In this document: piece by piece, positions 52,227 to 61,533 of the stretch | How positions within the stretch are numbered: position 1 is the first letter of the stretch | Layout: each line of letters opens with the position of its first letter | Source of the DNA: Halocynthiibacter sp. SDUM655004 | Lineage (GTDB): Bacteria > Pseudomonadota > Alphaproteobacteria > Rhodobacterales > Rhodobacteraceae | Direction: 5' to 3' | NCBI RefSeq assembly: GCF_026015885.1 | Contig: NZ_JAPDUG010000001.1 | Coordinates: 496,001-560,000 of the forward strand | Length of the DNA: 64,000 nt | The notes under the pieces: generated by a model | Seen by the model: the letters and a program-made list of their open reading frames with translations, nothing else | The model's database searches: none | Told to the model about the DNA's origin: nothing | Made by a program: the position numbers and the translations under genes

Positions 52227-53605
52227 CACAGCCCCTCGCGCACCCCGAACATATCGCCGTTATCGATGTGGGCAAAACCAACGCGAAACTGGCGCTCGTT
52301 GATGGGCAAACCCTGAACGAGATAGCGGTCGTGACCCAGCCCAATACGGTTCTCGCAGGTCCGCCTTATCCGCATTTCGATCTTGAGCGTCATTGGCAGT
52401 TTTTCCTCGAACAGCTCAAAGCCTTCCATGCTGAATACGGGATTGATGCGATCTCGATCACAACACATGGGGCGTCGATTGTTCTGCTCGATGAAGCAGG
52501 AGATCTGGCAACGCCAATGCTGGATTATGAACATGACGGGCCGGATGGTGTTGCGGAGGAGTATAACGCGCTGCGCCCGCCGTTTTCCGAGACAGGCTCT
52601 GCGCGACTGCCTGGCGGATTGAACGTCGGGGCGCAAATTCATTGGCTGTTTCACCAAGACCCAGCCATAAAAGACCGCACCGCACATGTCATAACCTATC
52701 CTCAATATTGGGGGCAGCGGCTCACGGGGCGCTGGGCTTGTGATGTAACCTCGCTCGGGTGTCATACTGATCTCTGGAACCCGTGGACTGGCGAAGCTTC
52801 TGCGCTGGCGGAGCACCTTGGTATCGCTGACAAGATCGCACCCGCACAAAAATCATCTGATATTCTTGGCCCTCTTTTGCCCGAAGTATCTGCGGCAACT
52901 GGCATTCCGCCAGACACGCCGGTTGCGTGCGGCATCCACGACAGCAACGCCTCTCTCGTGCCCCATCTGCGTAAACAGCAGGGCCAGTTCTGTGTGGTTT
53001 CAACGGGAACTTGGGTCGTGTGCCTCGCAATTGGTGGATCGGCGCGAAACCTTGATCCTGAGCGGGATTCGTTGGTAAATGTAAATGCCTTTGGGTCTCC
53101 GGTTCCATCCGCGCGGTTTATGGGAGGGCGCGAGTTCGAGCTGATCCGCGATGGATCCGACGCGGTTCCAACGGATGCGGACCGCGATGCGGTTCATGAC
53201 GCTGGTACAATGCTACTTCCTGCAGTCGTTGATAACAGTGGCCCGTTTGCGGGCCGTAACGCCGAGTGGATCAACCCGCCCGAAACGGACGGCGCGCGCA
53301 TTTATGCGTTGTCGCTCTATCTTGCGCTAATGACGCACACATGCCTTGAACTGGCTGGCGGCGCTGGACCGACGATCATCGAAGGGCCGTTCGCACGCAA
53401 CCAAGACTATCTTGCGATGCTTTCTGTCTTGCGCAGTGGCGGAATTGAAACGGCATCCTCCGCAACAGGAACAAGCGTCGGTGCGGCGATGTTGTTGCCT
53501 GTTAAGGGCAGAACAAACACCGCTCCTGTGCAAAAGCCAAGCGGCGCTGCTCTTGATCGTTTGCAAACTTACGCCTCTGAATGGAAAAGGTGCGTCGAGG
53601 GCTAG
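52223..53605 (+). CDS. rhaK: Rhamnulokinase (FGGY family)
   Basis: Sugar kinase of the FGGY/hexokinase fold, 460 residues, phosphorylating rhamnulose to rhamnulose 1-phosphate. N-terminal phosphate loop [18 protein letters not shown], then [19 protein letters not shown] and [11 protein letters not shown], the mid Asp loop [29 protein letters not shown] and the C-terminal [17 protein letters not shown]. It belongs to the RhaK group required also for transport in R. leguminosarum. The last four bases overlap the convergent mutarotase-like gene. Confidence 0.92.
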   Translation: MTQPLAHPEHIAVIDVGKTNAKLALVDGQTLNEIAVVTQPNTVLAGPPYPHFDLERHWQFFLEQLKAFHAEYGIDAISITTHGASIVLLDEAGDLATPMLDYEHDGPDGVAEEYNALRPPFSETGSARLPGGLNVGAQIHWLFHQDPAIKDRTAHVITYPQYWGQRLTGRWACDVTSLGCHTDLWNPWTGEASALAEHLGIADKIAPAQKSSDILGPLLPEVSAATGIPPDTPVACGIHDSNASLVPHLRKQQGQFCVVSTGTWVVCLAIGGSARNLDPERDSLVNVNAFGSPVPSARFMGGREFELIRDGSDAVPTDADRDAVHDAGTMLLPAVVDNSGPFAGRNAEWINPPETDGARIYALSLYLALMTHTCLELAGGAGPTIIEGPFARNQDYLAMLSVLRSGGIETASSATGTSVGAAMLLPVKGRTNTAPVQKPSGAALDRLQTYASEWKRCVEG

Positions 53606-54627
53606 CTCGGCGACACCGAAATGGAATACGCCGTGCGGAATGGTTCGGACGGCGTGAGGCGTTGCGAAGTTGGGCCGTGCTTGGCCAATGCGGTATCGGG
53701 GTTGCAGCTATGGCCGATGCCAAGGTCAAAGACAGAGGCAACCGGCTCGATCCCAAGGGCATAATGGCGGTTGTTCCACGGAGCGAAGTCGCGGCCTCCA
53801 TTTGACATCCAAAGAAGACAGAACGGGTAATGCGCTGCGTTCCAGTTTAGGCCGACGGAATAGCCCTCATCTGTATTGGCCAGCTTCGCAAACCCATCAG
53901 TAACAGCAACCTGCACCAACTCCTCGGTTTGATAGGCGAAAGGCAGGGCGGTAATGTCGATTGCGCCACCATCCGCAGCGGGCATTGCGGTTAGGTCGGT
54001 TGAAACCCCGCCAGGCAAGAGTTTTGAAACATTCGGTTCAACCTCGGTTGGATAGATATGCCCGCTCTTTGCAGACGGAATTTCAAGACGCGCCGCGCCG
54101 GGCATCTGCGGGAGTGCGAAAACGGGATGCAATCCGATTGGCAGGCTCGCTTCTTTTCTCATGTGGATTTCGAGTGTTATATCTACGGCGGCCTCGCCTT
54201 TGCGGCCCTCGATGCGACGAACGAGCTTCTCCACGGGATGATCAGATGGGTAGCTAACTTCAATTTCAGCGCCAGTGCCGAAATGCTTGCGCAGGCTCCA
54301 GTCGACGTTTGAGGAGACGCCGTGAGGGTCTTTGTGAAATTCGGCGTTAATGTCCGCTGCCGGTTCCCAGCCGTTTACAAGGTTATCTGGTGGCGTAGTC
54401 ATTCCAAAAGGCACACATGGCCACTCCCCCCGCAAACGCCGCAAAATTCCGGGCATGTCCGCTGGAGCGTCGGGCTCATCGCCCCAAGGTGCAATCGCGA
54501 AGGGCTGAACAATACGCCCGTCCGCCAGCGAAAACTTCACTGGGCCAAGCATGCCACCAAGTGCCGCAACTTCGCCGCGCCCGTGATCCCATTCAAATGA
54601 CCAGCTCTGGGCCCTGGAATTTACCAT
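53602..54627 (-). CDS. Aldose 1-epimerase-like protein
   Basis: Galactose-mutarotase-fold protein, 341 residues. It contains GDEPDAPADMPGILRRLRGEWPCVPFG, a possible His/Arg substrate site, IGLHPVFALPQMPGAARLEIPS, and GYSVGLNWNAAHYPFCLLWMSNGGRDFAPWNNRHYALGIEPV with the conserved His-Glu region. ATG 54627. It is convergent with rhaK and may act on another sugar or sugar acid; since RhaM already handles rhamnose anomers, a second substrate is likely. Transcribed from its own promoter in the 85-bp gap after the next GntR gene. Confidence 0.8.
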   Translation of the reverse strand: MVNSRAQSWSFEWDHGRGEVAALGGMLGPVKFSLADGRIVQPFAIAPWGDEPDAPADMPGILRRLRGEWPCVPFGMTTPPDNLVNGWEPAADINAEFHKDPHGVSSNVDWSLRKHFGTGAEIEVSYPSDHPVEKLVRRIEGRKGEAAVDITLEIHMRKEASLPIGLHPVFALPQMPGAARLEIPSAKSGHIYPTEVEPNVSKLLPGGVSTDLTAMPAADGGAIDITALPFAYQTEELVQVAVTDGFAKLANTDEGYSVGLNWNAAHYPFCLLWMSNGGRDFAPWNNRHYALGIEPVASVFDLGIGHSCNPDTALAKHGPTSQRLTPSEPFRTAYSISVSPS

Positions 54628-54712
54628 GTTTTTGTTGCCTCTTATGGAACGTGATCAAAATGAACCAAAGAGCGACTAATGTCCTCTGTTGCGCGCTCAT
54701 TCTGAAATTTGC

Positions 54713-55390
54713 TTATTCTTCTGCGGCGCGTTTTGCCTCGATCATTTCGAGGAGTTGGTCCTTGGTGCGCCCGATATGAGCAGAGAGGAGCGCGCAGCCC
54801 TCTTCAATTTGGCCATTTCGCGCGAATTCCAAAAGCTGCCGATGTTCGGCTTTTGCAGGTTCGCGCTGTTTCATCACGCTAAGGTGCAGGCGGATATAGC
54901 GGTCGGATTGAACGTTGATCCGGTCAAGCAATTCCGTTGTCAGGCCACGATCTGCTGCCGCGTAAAGCGCGGTGTGATAGGCATGATTAAGCGTTCCCCA
55001 GCGTGCGACATCATCTTCGTCATACGAGGTTTCCATCTGGGTCAGGATTTGATCGCAATCGTCGAAATCCTCTTTTGTCATTGATGGGATCGCACGGCGG
55101 AACAGGTCCACTTCGATCAGAATGCGCAAATCAAATATCTCGCCGATTTCTTCAAGCGAGTGTTTGGTAACGGTGCCGCCACGGTTATTGGCCCATTGAA
55201 TCAAGCCTTCCGCATTCAGCCGCTTCAGCGCCTCGCGGATCGGCATGCGCGAAACGTCATACTCTTCGGCTAGGGCCTCTTGCCGGATCGGCTCGCCTTC
55301 TGCCATTTCCCCGCTTAGGATCCGTTCCCGAAGGTCGTTCGCAATCTGCTCCGGCAGGCTTTGTTTGGATACGGAGCGCTTTCCGGCCAT
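54713..55390 (-). CDS. GntR-family (FCD) regulator of the hydroxyproline island
   Basis: Probable repressor, 225 residues. Winged helix: GEPIRQEALAEEYDVSRMPIREALKRLNAEGLIQWANNRGGTV (residues about 36-80); FCD helices follow with ILIEVDLFRRAIPS and NHAYHTALYAAADRG. It is divergent from the reductase gene at 55544. Copies of the motif TTGTATCCA lie in front of its own gene, in front of the reductase and in front of the ABC-transporter operon at 63727, which points to it as the common regulator. Ligand unknown, perhaps a hydroxyproline or pyrroline carboxylate. Confidence 0.9.
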   Translation of the reverse strand: MAGKRSVSKQSLPEQIANDLRERILSGEMAEGEPIRQEALAEEYDVSRMPIREALKRLNAEGLIQWANNRGGTVTKHSLEEIGEIFDLRILIEVDLFRRAIPSMTKEDFDDCDQILTQMETSYDEDDVARWGTLNHAYHTALYAAADRGLTTELLDRINVQSDRYIRLHLSVMKQREPAKAEHRQLLEFARNGQIEEGCALLSAHIGRTKDQLLEMIEAKRAAEE

Positions 55391-55413
55391 TGGGTCTTCT
55401 CCCTCGTCTTGAA

Positions 55414-55425
55414 TTTTGGATACAA
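55414..55425 (-). promoter_or_regulatory. Candidate GntR operator, copy 1
   Basis: TTGTATCCAAAA on the minus strand, 24 bp upstream of the GntR start codon. Matches copies 2 and 3 in the shared TTGTATCCA core. Confidence 0.55.
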
Positions 55426-55504
55426 ATACCGCCTCAGCGCTGATTTTCCAACTGAAATGGCGACTTTTTTGCTGTTAAGGCGATTGCCTGTCGTTGCCGG
55501 ATTA

Positions 55505-55521
55505 TTGTATCCAGTATCCAT
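55505..55521 (+). promoter_or_regulatory. Candidate GntR operator, copy 2
   Basis: TTGTATCCAGTATCCAT, 23 bp upstream of the reductase ATG at 55544. It contains two ATCCA elements seven bases apart. It matches copy 3 (63772-63788) at 14 of 17 positions. Confidence 0.6.
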
Positions 55522-55543
55522 AAATGCAAGGGCGGAGACACAA

Positions 55544-56560
55544 ATGGCAGATACGGTTCGGATCAACCTGAATGATATTCGGGAAATTTCCACAGAAATT
55601 CTGGAGAAAGTCGGATACGGCCGCAACCATGCTTCCGCGATTGCGGATATGCTGTATACGTGCCAATTGGATGATTGTCAGTCGCACGGGTTGTTTCGTT
55701 TGTTTATGTGTCATGAAACAATGAAAGCCGGTAAAATAGACGGCAATGCAGAGCCTGTTTTAGCGGAGTCAGACAACGCAATCGTGCGGGTTGATGCGCG
55801 GGGCGCGATGTCTCTGCTCGCTGTTGAAAAGGCGATGCCGCACTTGATCGCCAAGACGCGGAAATTTGGGATCGCGGCGATGGCCGTCAATAATTGCTTC
55901 CACTTTTCGGCGCTTTGGCCGGAAGTCGAACAGCTTTCAGCGGTTGGATTGGCGGGCATGTCGATGGTGCCGAGCCACTCTTGGGTTGCGCCGGCTGGCG
56001 GAACGCGCGGCACGCTTGGGACAAACCCGCTGGCGTTTTCGTGGCCGCGGTCGGGGAGGTCTCCTTTCACATTCGACTTCGCCACGAGCGCCTTTGCTCG
56101 CGGAGAGATCGAGCTTTACAAACGCGCGGGCAAGCCGCTTCCGGAGGGTGTCGCGGTAGACGCAAACGGAGCGCCAACAACAGACCCACAGGCCGCGCTT
56201 GATGGGGCGATGTTAACCTTTGGAAGCTACAAGGGCTCTGCCCTTTCGATCATGATCGAGCTGCTTGCAGGACCATTGATCGACGATCTGACCAGTATGG
56301 AAAGCATGGAGTTTGCCGAGGGGAAGGGCGGCGCGCCTTATCATGGGCAAATCATTCTGGCGTTTGACCCAGAGCAATTCAGTGGCGGCAAAGCAGCAGC
56401 AAACGACGCGCGCGCAGAGCGTCTTTTCGCGGATATCGTTGATCAAGGCGCGCGGCTTCCGTCGCAACGGCGGTTTGAAGCGCGTAAACGTAACCAAGAA
56501 CGCGGCTATGTCGAAGTGCCTGCCGCGTTGCTGGACGATTTGCGTAATCTAACTGCTTAG
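55544..56560 (+). CDS. Malate/L-lactate dehydrogenase-family (Ldh_2) reductase, probably pyrroline-2-carboxylate reductase
   Basis: NAD(P)H-dependent reductase of the Ldh_2 (DpkA/YlbC) fold, 338 residues from ATG 55544. It shows CQLDDCQSHGLFRLFMCHETMKAGK, ARGAMSLLAVEKAMPHL, NNCFHFSALWPEVEQL with the catalytic His, SHSWVAPAGGTRGTLGTNPLAFSWPR, FDFATSAFARGEIELYKRAG and GSYKGSALSIMIELLAGPL. Family members reduce delta-1-pyrroline-2-carboxylate to L-proline. Next to a proline-racemase homologue, a role in trans-3-hydroxyproline or D-proline use is likely but inferred. It converges with the next gene with one base between. Confidence 0.85.
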   Translation: MADTVRINLNDIREISTEILEKVGYGRNHASAIADMLYTCQLDDCQSHGLFRLFMCHETMKAGKIDGNAEPVLAESDNAIVRVDARGAMSLLAVEKAMPHLIAKTRKFGIAAMAVNNCFHFSALWPEVEQLSAVGLAGMSMVPSHSWVAPAGGTRGTLGTNPLAFSWPRSGRSPFTFDFATSAFARGEIELYKRAGKPLPEGVAVDANGAPTTDPQAALDGAMLTFGSYKGSALSIMIELLAGPLIDDLTSMESMEFAEGKGGAPYHGQIILAFDPEQFSGGKAAANDARAERLFADIVDQGARLPSQRRFEARKRNQERGYVEVPAALLDDLRNLTA

Positions 56561-56561
56561 A

Positions 56562-57587
56562 TCACGCGCCCCAAGTATCCGAGAGCCGATAGCCTTCGGG
56601 CCACGGATCGCTTGGGTCAAGCATGTGTTGGTGGGTGCCAGTAATCCAGCCGCGCCCGGAAATTTCCGGAACAATTGCGTCGCGGCCTCCGACTTTGGCG
56701 GGGCCCACAATTTGGCCCGTAAACCTTGAACCGATGATTGAGACGGCCTCGAAAGTCTGCCCTTGCTGCAGTTGACCTTTTGCCGCCATCAGTGCCATCC
56801 GCGCAGAAACGGCTGTTCCTGTTGGGGATCGATCAACTTTGCCAGGTTGGATTGCAACGGCAGACTTTCCCGTTAATCCAGTTTCTGTTTTGCTAACTGG
56901 GCCGCAGAACGCGCAGAAAGAGATGTGATCCCAATCCGGGTTTTCGGGGTGGGTGAAGCCAAGTTGTTCGTTGGCGGTATCGGTGATTTTGACGCCCAGT
57001 TTTGCAATCTCCTTCGCCTCACTTTCAACGATCTCAAAGCCAAGCGCCTCTGCGTCCACAACAACAAAGCTATCCCCGCCATAGGCCGTATCGACGGTGA
57101 TTTTACCAAGTCCGTCAACTTCAAGCGGCACCTCGATTTTGTCAGCAAAGCTGGGGAGGTTTTGTACGAAAATGCGCTCGGCCTTGCCGTTGTTGCAGTG
57201 TGCGCGCACTCGAACCAATCCGCCCGGTGCTTCGAGCGTCAAGTGGGTCTCGGGCTCTTGCATTGGGATTATCCCGCCATCAAGCAGCACTGTTGAAACG
57301 CAAATCGAATTCGAGCCGGACATGGGCGGTGTGTCTTCTGGCTCCATGATGATGAAGGCCGCGTCGGCGTCTGGATGTTTGGGTGGCACCAGTAGGTTCA
57401 CATGGCGAAATACGCCACCACGCGGCTCGTTGAGAACGAAGTTGCGTAGAGCTCCGTCCTTAGCGATGAAGCTCCGTTGATCCCAAATCGTTTCTCCTGG
57501 TGGTGGGGTAACGCCGCCAACAATAACGTCGCCAACTTCGCCTTCGGCATGGGCCGAAATCACATGAATTGTCTTGCTGCTGCGCAT
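56562..57587 (-). CDS. Proline racemase-superfamily protein with Ser/Thr in place of both catalytic cysteines
   Basis: 341 residues of the proline racemase fold. The first catalytic site, MCGH in racemases, reads [11 protein letters not shown] (Ser90), and the second, DRSPCGTG, reads [13 protein letters not shown] (Thr256). Both thiols needed for two-base racemisation are gone, so simple racemase activity is unlikely. Trans-3-hydroxyproline dehydratases of the superfamily carry a Cys/Thr pair, so dehydration is a reasonable guess, consistent with the reductase next to it. Other conserved parts ([22 protein letters not shown]) look intact. Last gene of the minus-strand operon. Confidence 0.85.
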   Translation of the reverse strand: MRSSKTIHVISAHAEGEVGDVIVGGVTPPPGETIWDQRSFIAKDGALRNFVLNEPRGGVFRHVNLLVPPKHPDADAAFIIMEPEDTPPMSGSNSICVSTVLLDGGIIPMQEPETHLTLEAPGGLVRVRAHCNNGKAERIFVQNLPSFADKIEVPLEVDGLGKITVDTAYGGDSFVVVDAEALGFEIVESEAKEIAKLGVKITDTANEQLGFTHPENPDWDHISFCAFCGPVSKTETGLTGKSAVAIQPGKVDRSPTGTAVSARMALMAAKGQLQQGQTFEAVSIIGSRFTGQIVGPAKVGGRDAIVPEISGRGWITGTHQHMLDPSDPWPEGYRLSDTWGA

Positions 57588-57610
57588 TGCGGGGTCTTTC
57601 TTGGCGTGGA

Positions 57611-58849
57611 TTAAAAGCGATTGGGCGCGAACGGCTCTAAAGAAATCTTGGAAGATTTGCGCTCAACCATATCGGCAATGAGTTCGGCTGTTCCTGCGGA
57701 CTGGGTTAAACCGAGATGCCCATGTCCGAAGGCGTAATGTACATTTGGTGCTTTTGGTGCGGTGCCAATGACGGGAAGGCTATCGGGCATAGAAGGGCGA
57801 AAGCCCATCCACTGTTTGCCGCCCTCGGTATCTAGTGCGGGCATGAACTGTTTGGCTTTGTCCAGAAGGACTTCAGCGCGCTTATAGTTTGGCGCAAGCT
57901 TGAGGCCGCCAAGTTCCACTGCGCCACCAACGCGAATGCCCTCGCCGATCTTGCTTGCAACGAAGCCGTGGGCAGAGAACGTAATCTGCGTCTTTAGGTC
58001 AAACGCGCCAGCAGGAAGTGTTGTGTTGTAGCCGCGCTCGGTTTCAAGTGGCAAACGGTCTCCCAGCGTGCGGGTAAGGAAATGGGACCATGCGCCAGAG
58101 GCAATGACAACTTGCTTGGCCTGTAATTTCTCGCCCGAAGTTGTGAGGGAAACGCCTTCGCTGCTGTGTTCTACGGAGCGAACTTCCGCGCGCTCAATGC
58201 GACCGCCCGCGTTGACGAAGGCCTTTGCGAGATGCTCTGTCCAGAGTTTCGGGTCCGTTACGCCGAGCCAATCTGGGGTGAACACCCCATGGGTAAAGCG
58301 CGGGCTTAGTCCCGGCTGGACTTCGGCGATCGCGTCGGGGCTTTCAAGCTTGGTATAGGTGACGCCATGCGCGCTCCGCGCGTCCCATACACGAAGGGCC
58401 GCGCGATATTCGGCTTCGCTTTCGTGCAGTTGCAACTCGCCTTTGGGGAGGATGAAATCCGCGCCATTTGTGATTTCAATTTGACGTTTCAACGCCTCGC
58501 GCGACAAGGCCATGAGACTCGCGTGGGCCGAAACAGCCTTGTCGTACTGCCGTTTGTTGCTCGCCATAGCAAAGCGCCACATCCAAGGCGCGATCTTCGT
58601 GGCATAAGCGGGCGGGATAGAGAGCGGGCCAGTTGGATCAAGCAACCATTTGGGTGCCTTGAGCATGATACCGGGCGTGGCGAGGGGTTCAAAATCGGAG
58701 AATGCAAAAGCGCCTGCGTTACCTTGCGAGGCTTCCGCCGCAACACCTTCGCGATCTACGACGCAAACGTCAAAGCCACGTTGTCGAAGTTCAAGCGCGG
58801 CGGAGATACCGATTATCCCGGCGCCAATGACGATGATCTCGCTGTTCAT
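57611..58849 (-). CDS. FAD-dependent D-amino-acid dehydrogenase (DadA family), probable D-hydroxyproline dehydrogenase
   Basis: 412-residue DAO-fold oxidoreductase. Dinucleotide motif [22 protein letters not shown], flavin-contacting [18 protein letters not shown], and the C-terminal [18 protein letters not shown] and [21 protein letters not shown]. DadA-like enzymes pass electrons to the respiratory chain. Between an epimerase and a racemase homologue, it most likely oxidises cis-4-hydroxy-D-proline to pyrroline-4-hydroxy-2-carboxylate. It is a single-subunit form, unlike the multi-subunit LhpBEF complex. Gaps to both neighbours are about 24 bases. Confidence 0.88.
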   Translation of the reverse strand: MNSEIIVIGAGIIGISAALELRQRGFDVCVVDREGVAAEASQGNAGAFAFSDFEPLATPGIMLKAPKWLLDPTGPLSIPPAYATKIAPWMWRFAMASNKRQYDKAVSAHASLMALSREALKRQIEITNGADFILPKGELQLHESEAEYRAALRVWDARSAHGVTYTKLESPDAIAEVQPGLSPRFTHGVFTPDWLGVTDPKLWTEHLAKAFVNAGGRIERAEVRSVEHSSEGVSLTTSGEKLQAKQVVIASGAWSHFLTRTLGDRLPLETERGYNTTLPAGAFDLKTQITFSAHGFVASKIGEGIRVGGAVELGGLKLAPNYKRAEVLLDKAKQFMPALDTEGGKQWMGFRPSMPDSLPVIGTAPKAPNVHYAFGHGHLGLTQSAGTAELIADMVERKSSKISLEPFAPNRF

Positions 58850-58873
58850 AGCCTGCCTCTTTTTGCGGTCGCC

Positions 58874-59830
58874 TTAGCCGTCAATCGGATTGATCGGAGC
58901 CGATGGAATTCCGTTTTTGAATGGATCTTTTACATCAAACAGTAAACGGGATTCCGCCATAACATATGCTTGCCCCGTGAGGCGGGGGATTACGCCGCCT
59001 GAACTTCCTGCGGTATAGGAGAGGCGATACGCGCTGCCGATCACGCTTTCTTGGATGATCTCTTCTTGAGGCGCGAGCGCGTCATCAGCCGCCAAACAAG
59101 CCAGCCGCGCAGAGCTTCCTGTACCACAAGGTGAGCGATCATATGTGTCGTCAGGGCAGAGTACGAAATTGCGGCTATGTATGGTCGGGTCGTCGGGTGT
59201 GTCTTGAAAGATCACATGATCAATCGGTTCGCCGTTTTCACCACCAATCCCCGCAGTAATTGCGGCGGTGCGTATGGCGATTGCGGTGTCAGTGAGGGCG
59301 CGAATATTCTCTGGATGAACGGGGAGGGGAGCTGGATCAACGATAAAGAACCAGTTTCCACCATAGGCTACATCCCCAGTAATCGGGCCAAGCTCCGGAA
59401 CATCAAGCGTTACATCCTTGTGTACACGGCGGCTCTCGATATTGGTCACAGTTACTGTATTCGGATCGGAAAGCTCCACTTCGACAATGCCCGCAGGGGT
59501 TTCAATTTTATGGCGGCCAAGGCCGATCCGCCCGAGATGCGCGAGCGTCACGGTAAGGCCGATTGTGCCGTGACCACACATGCCAAGCACCGCGCCCGCG
59601 TCAAAATAGATTACGCCCGTCACGCAGCTTGGATCCACCGGCTCTACCAGAAGCGCGCCAACCATTGCGGGCTGTCCGCGCGGCTCGCACATCACCGATT
59701 GATAAAATTCAGCATGATCGCGCGCCAAACGTTGCGCGCGCTCTGCAAGCGGCCCGTTCCCAAGGTCGGGGCCGCCATCCAGAATAACCCGTGTAGGTTC
59801 TCCGCCAGTATGGCTGTCTATGACATGCAT
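58874..59830 (-). CDS. 4-hydroxyproline 2-epimerase
   Basis: Converts trans-4-hydroxy-L-proline to cis-4-hydroxy-D-proline. The 318-residue proline-racemase-fold protein keeps both catalytic cysteines: GMCGHGTIG (Cys85) and DRSPCGTGSSAR (Cys235). Context strongly favours hydroxyproline over proline: the FAD dehydrogenase and a DHDPS-family deaminase flank it. DSHTGGEPTRVI and MCEPRGQPAMVGALLVEP are typical of 4HypE proteins. Its start overlaps the deaminase gene by 13 bases. Confidence 0.9.
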   Translation of the reverse strand: MHVIDSHTGGEPTRVILDGGPDLGNGPLAERAQRLARDHAEFYQSVMCEPRGQPAMVGALLVEPVDPSCVTGVIYFDAGAVLGMCGHGTIGLTVTLAHLGRIGLGRHKIETPAGIVEVELSDPNTVTVTNIESRRVHKDVTLDVPELGPITGDVAYGGNWFFIVDPAPLPVHPENIRALTDTAIAIRTAAITAGIGGENGEPIDHVIFQDTPDDPTIHSRNFVLCPDDTYDRSPCGTGSSARLACLAADDALAPQEEIIQESVIGSAYRLSYTAGSSGGVIPRLTGQAYVMAESRLLFDVKDPFKNGIPSAPINPIDG

Positions 59831-60780
59831 TCAGCGATGACTCCGCCTTGCTTGGACCAATCGGCAAACCATGTGCGGAACAGAGTGTACTGCTGCTCGC
59901 AATAGTTGCGCTGGGCGTCTGTGAGTTCGTCGGTTTCGTTGAAGTGGAGACGGTATTCCTCTTCGCCATTCAGGACGAGCAAGTATTTGTAATACAGAAC
60001 AAGGTCTGTTCCTTCGTCAAAACTGGCCAGCACGCCAAAGGCTTCTTCCAATTCACGGGCGCGCATACGAGCTTCGGCATGACCTGCAGCGGCTTTTTGA
60101 GAAAGCGCAGCGAGCAACAGAGCCTCTTTGGGCAGGGCGGTACCGATACCAGTAATCGAGCCGGTCGCGCCGCAGTTGACGAAGCCGTGGTAAACCTCGG
60201 TATCAACGCCAACCATGAGCGTGACCTGATCGTCTTTCGAAGTGATATGCTCCGCCGCATAGCGCAGGTCGCTTTTGCCGCCGAATTCTTTGAAGCCGAT
60301 GAGGTTTGGATGCTCCGCGCGCAGCGCAAGGAACAGGTCTGCGCGGGTGGCGAAGCCATAGACTGGGCTGTTGTAGATGATAGCGGGCACATCCGGCGCG
60401 GCTTTCAGGATTGCTTTGAAGTGATTGCGCTGCGCGTCAATCGAGGAGCCGCGCGACAGCACGCGAGGGATGACCATAAGGCCAACAGCACCAACCTTTT
60501 GGGCGTGGGCAGCATGGGCAACTGCGGACTTCGAATTGATCGCGCCCGTACCGACAACAACGGGGACGCCAGCCTTTACCAGCCGCTCTACGCCTTCCAT
60601 GCGCTCTTCGTCGGTAAGAAGGGGCCAGTCCCCCATGGAGCCGCAATAGACAACCGCGGACATGCCCGCGTCGATCATCTCTTTTCCTTTACGCACGAGG
60701 GCGTCGTAATCAGGCGTGCGGTCAGCTTTGCATGGGGTCATGAGGGCCGGCATCGTGCCGGTGAAGATGTTTTGGGTCAT
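59818..60780 (-). CDS. DHDPS-family lyase, probable pyrroline-4-hydroxy-2-carboxylate deaminase
   Basis: 320-residue TIM-barrel Schiff-base lyase of the DapA/NAL family. The catalytic Tyr is in IIYNSPVYGF (Y136) and the Schiff-base Lys in GFKEFGGKSDLRY (K164). CGSMGDWPLLTDEER replaces the usual GTTGE motif. In hydroxyproline pathways such a protein (LhpC/HypD) converts delta-1-pyrroline-4-hydroxy-2-carboxylate to 2-oxoglutarate semialdehyde. The semialdehyde dehydrogenase that should follow is not in this window. 13-bp overlap with the epimerase. Confidence 0.88.
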   Translation of the reverse strand: MTQNIFTGTMPALMTPCKADRTPDYDALVRKGKEMIDAGMSAVVYCGSMGDWPLLTDEERMEGVERLVKAGVPVVVGTGAINSKSAVAHAAHAQKVGAVGLMVIPRVLSRGSSIDAQRNHFKAILKAAPDVPAIIYNSPVYGFATRADLFLALRAEHPNLIGFKEFGGKSDLRYAAEHITSKDDQVTLMVGVDTEVYHGFVNCGATGSITGIGTALPKEALLLAALSQKAAAGHAEARMRARELEEAFGVLASFDEGTDLVLYYKYLLVLNGEEEYRLHFNETDELTDAQRNYCEQQYTLFRTWFADWSKQGGVIAECMS

Positions 60781-60810
60781 GGTCTTTCTTTCTATTCGGC
60801 CAGTTCGGTT

Positions 60811-61533
60811 CTAGCGAACATTGGCGAGGAATTTGCGGGTGTGTTCGGATTGGGCGTTGCTGAATATCTGTTCCGGCGGTCCGATCTCTTCCATCACGCC
60901 TTGATGGAAAAAGGCGACCCGATCTGATACGTCGCGGGCAAAGCCCATTTCGTGTGTGACGCAAATCATGGTCATCCCTTCTTCGGCCAGCATACGCATG
61001 GTTTCAAGCACTTCGCCCACAAGCTCAGGGTCCAGCGCGGAGGTTGCCTCATCAAATAGCATGTATTCAGGCTCCATCGCCAGAGCGCGCGCAATGGCGA
61101 GACGCTGCTGCTGCCCGCCGGAGAGGGCGGAGGGGTAGACAGCCAGCTTCTCGCCAAGGCCCACGTGTCTTAGCTGTTGGGCCGCGATCTCGCGCGCTTC
61201 GGCCTTGGATTTGCCTTTCACGATCTTGGGGGCAAGGGCGACATTCTCTAGCGCGGTTAGGTGTGGAAAGCTGTTCCATTGCTGAAACACCATCCCAAGG
61301 CGCTGGCGCAATTTGTTGATATCAGTGCCTTTGGCGTGGACATCGGTGCCGTCAACGACAACGCGGCCTTGCTGTACGGGCTCAAGCCCATTGATGCAGT
61401 AAAGCAGTGTTGATTTCCCAGAGCCAGACGCCCCGATCACAGACAGGACTTCGCCCTTTTCGACGTTGAGGTCGATACCTTTGAGCACGTGCAAAGTGCC
61501 GAAGTACTTGTGCAAATCATGGATTTCGATCAT
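60811..61533 (-). CDS. Polar amino-acid ABC transporter ATP-binding protein
   Basis: ATPase of the GlnQ/HisP family, 240 residues. Walker [16 protein letters not shown]-loop [18 protein letters not shown], signature [20 protein letters not shown], Walker [21 protein letters not shown], switch [18 protein letters not shown] 61533 overlaps the stop of the permease gene (ATGA). Likely part of a hydroxyproline importer by position; substrate not shown by sequence. Confidence 0.93.
   Translation of the reverse strand: MIEIHDLHKYFGTLHVLKGIDLNVEKGEVLSVIGASGSGKSTLLYCINGLEPVQQGRVVVDGTDVHAKGTDINKLRQRLGMVFQQWNSFPHLTALENVALAPKIVKGKSKAEAREIAAQQLRHVGLGEKLAVYPSALSGGQQQRLAIARALAMEPEYMLFDEATSALDPELVGEVLETMRMLAEEGMTMICVTHEMGFARDVSDRVAFFHQGVMEEIGPPEQIFSNAQSEHTRKFLANVR

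Noticed and set aside
55370-55380. Additional TGGATAC match near the GntR start
   Set aside because: Lies inside the GntR coding sequence and lacks the flanking bases shared by the three intergenic copies.
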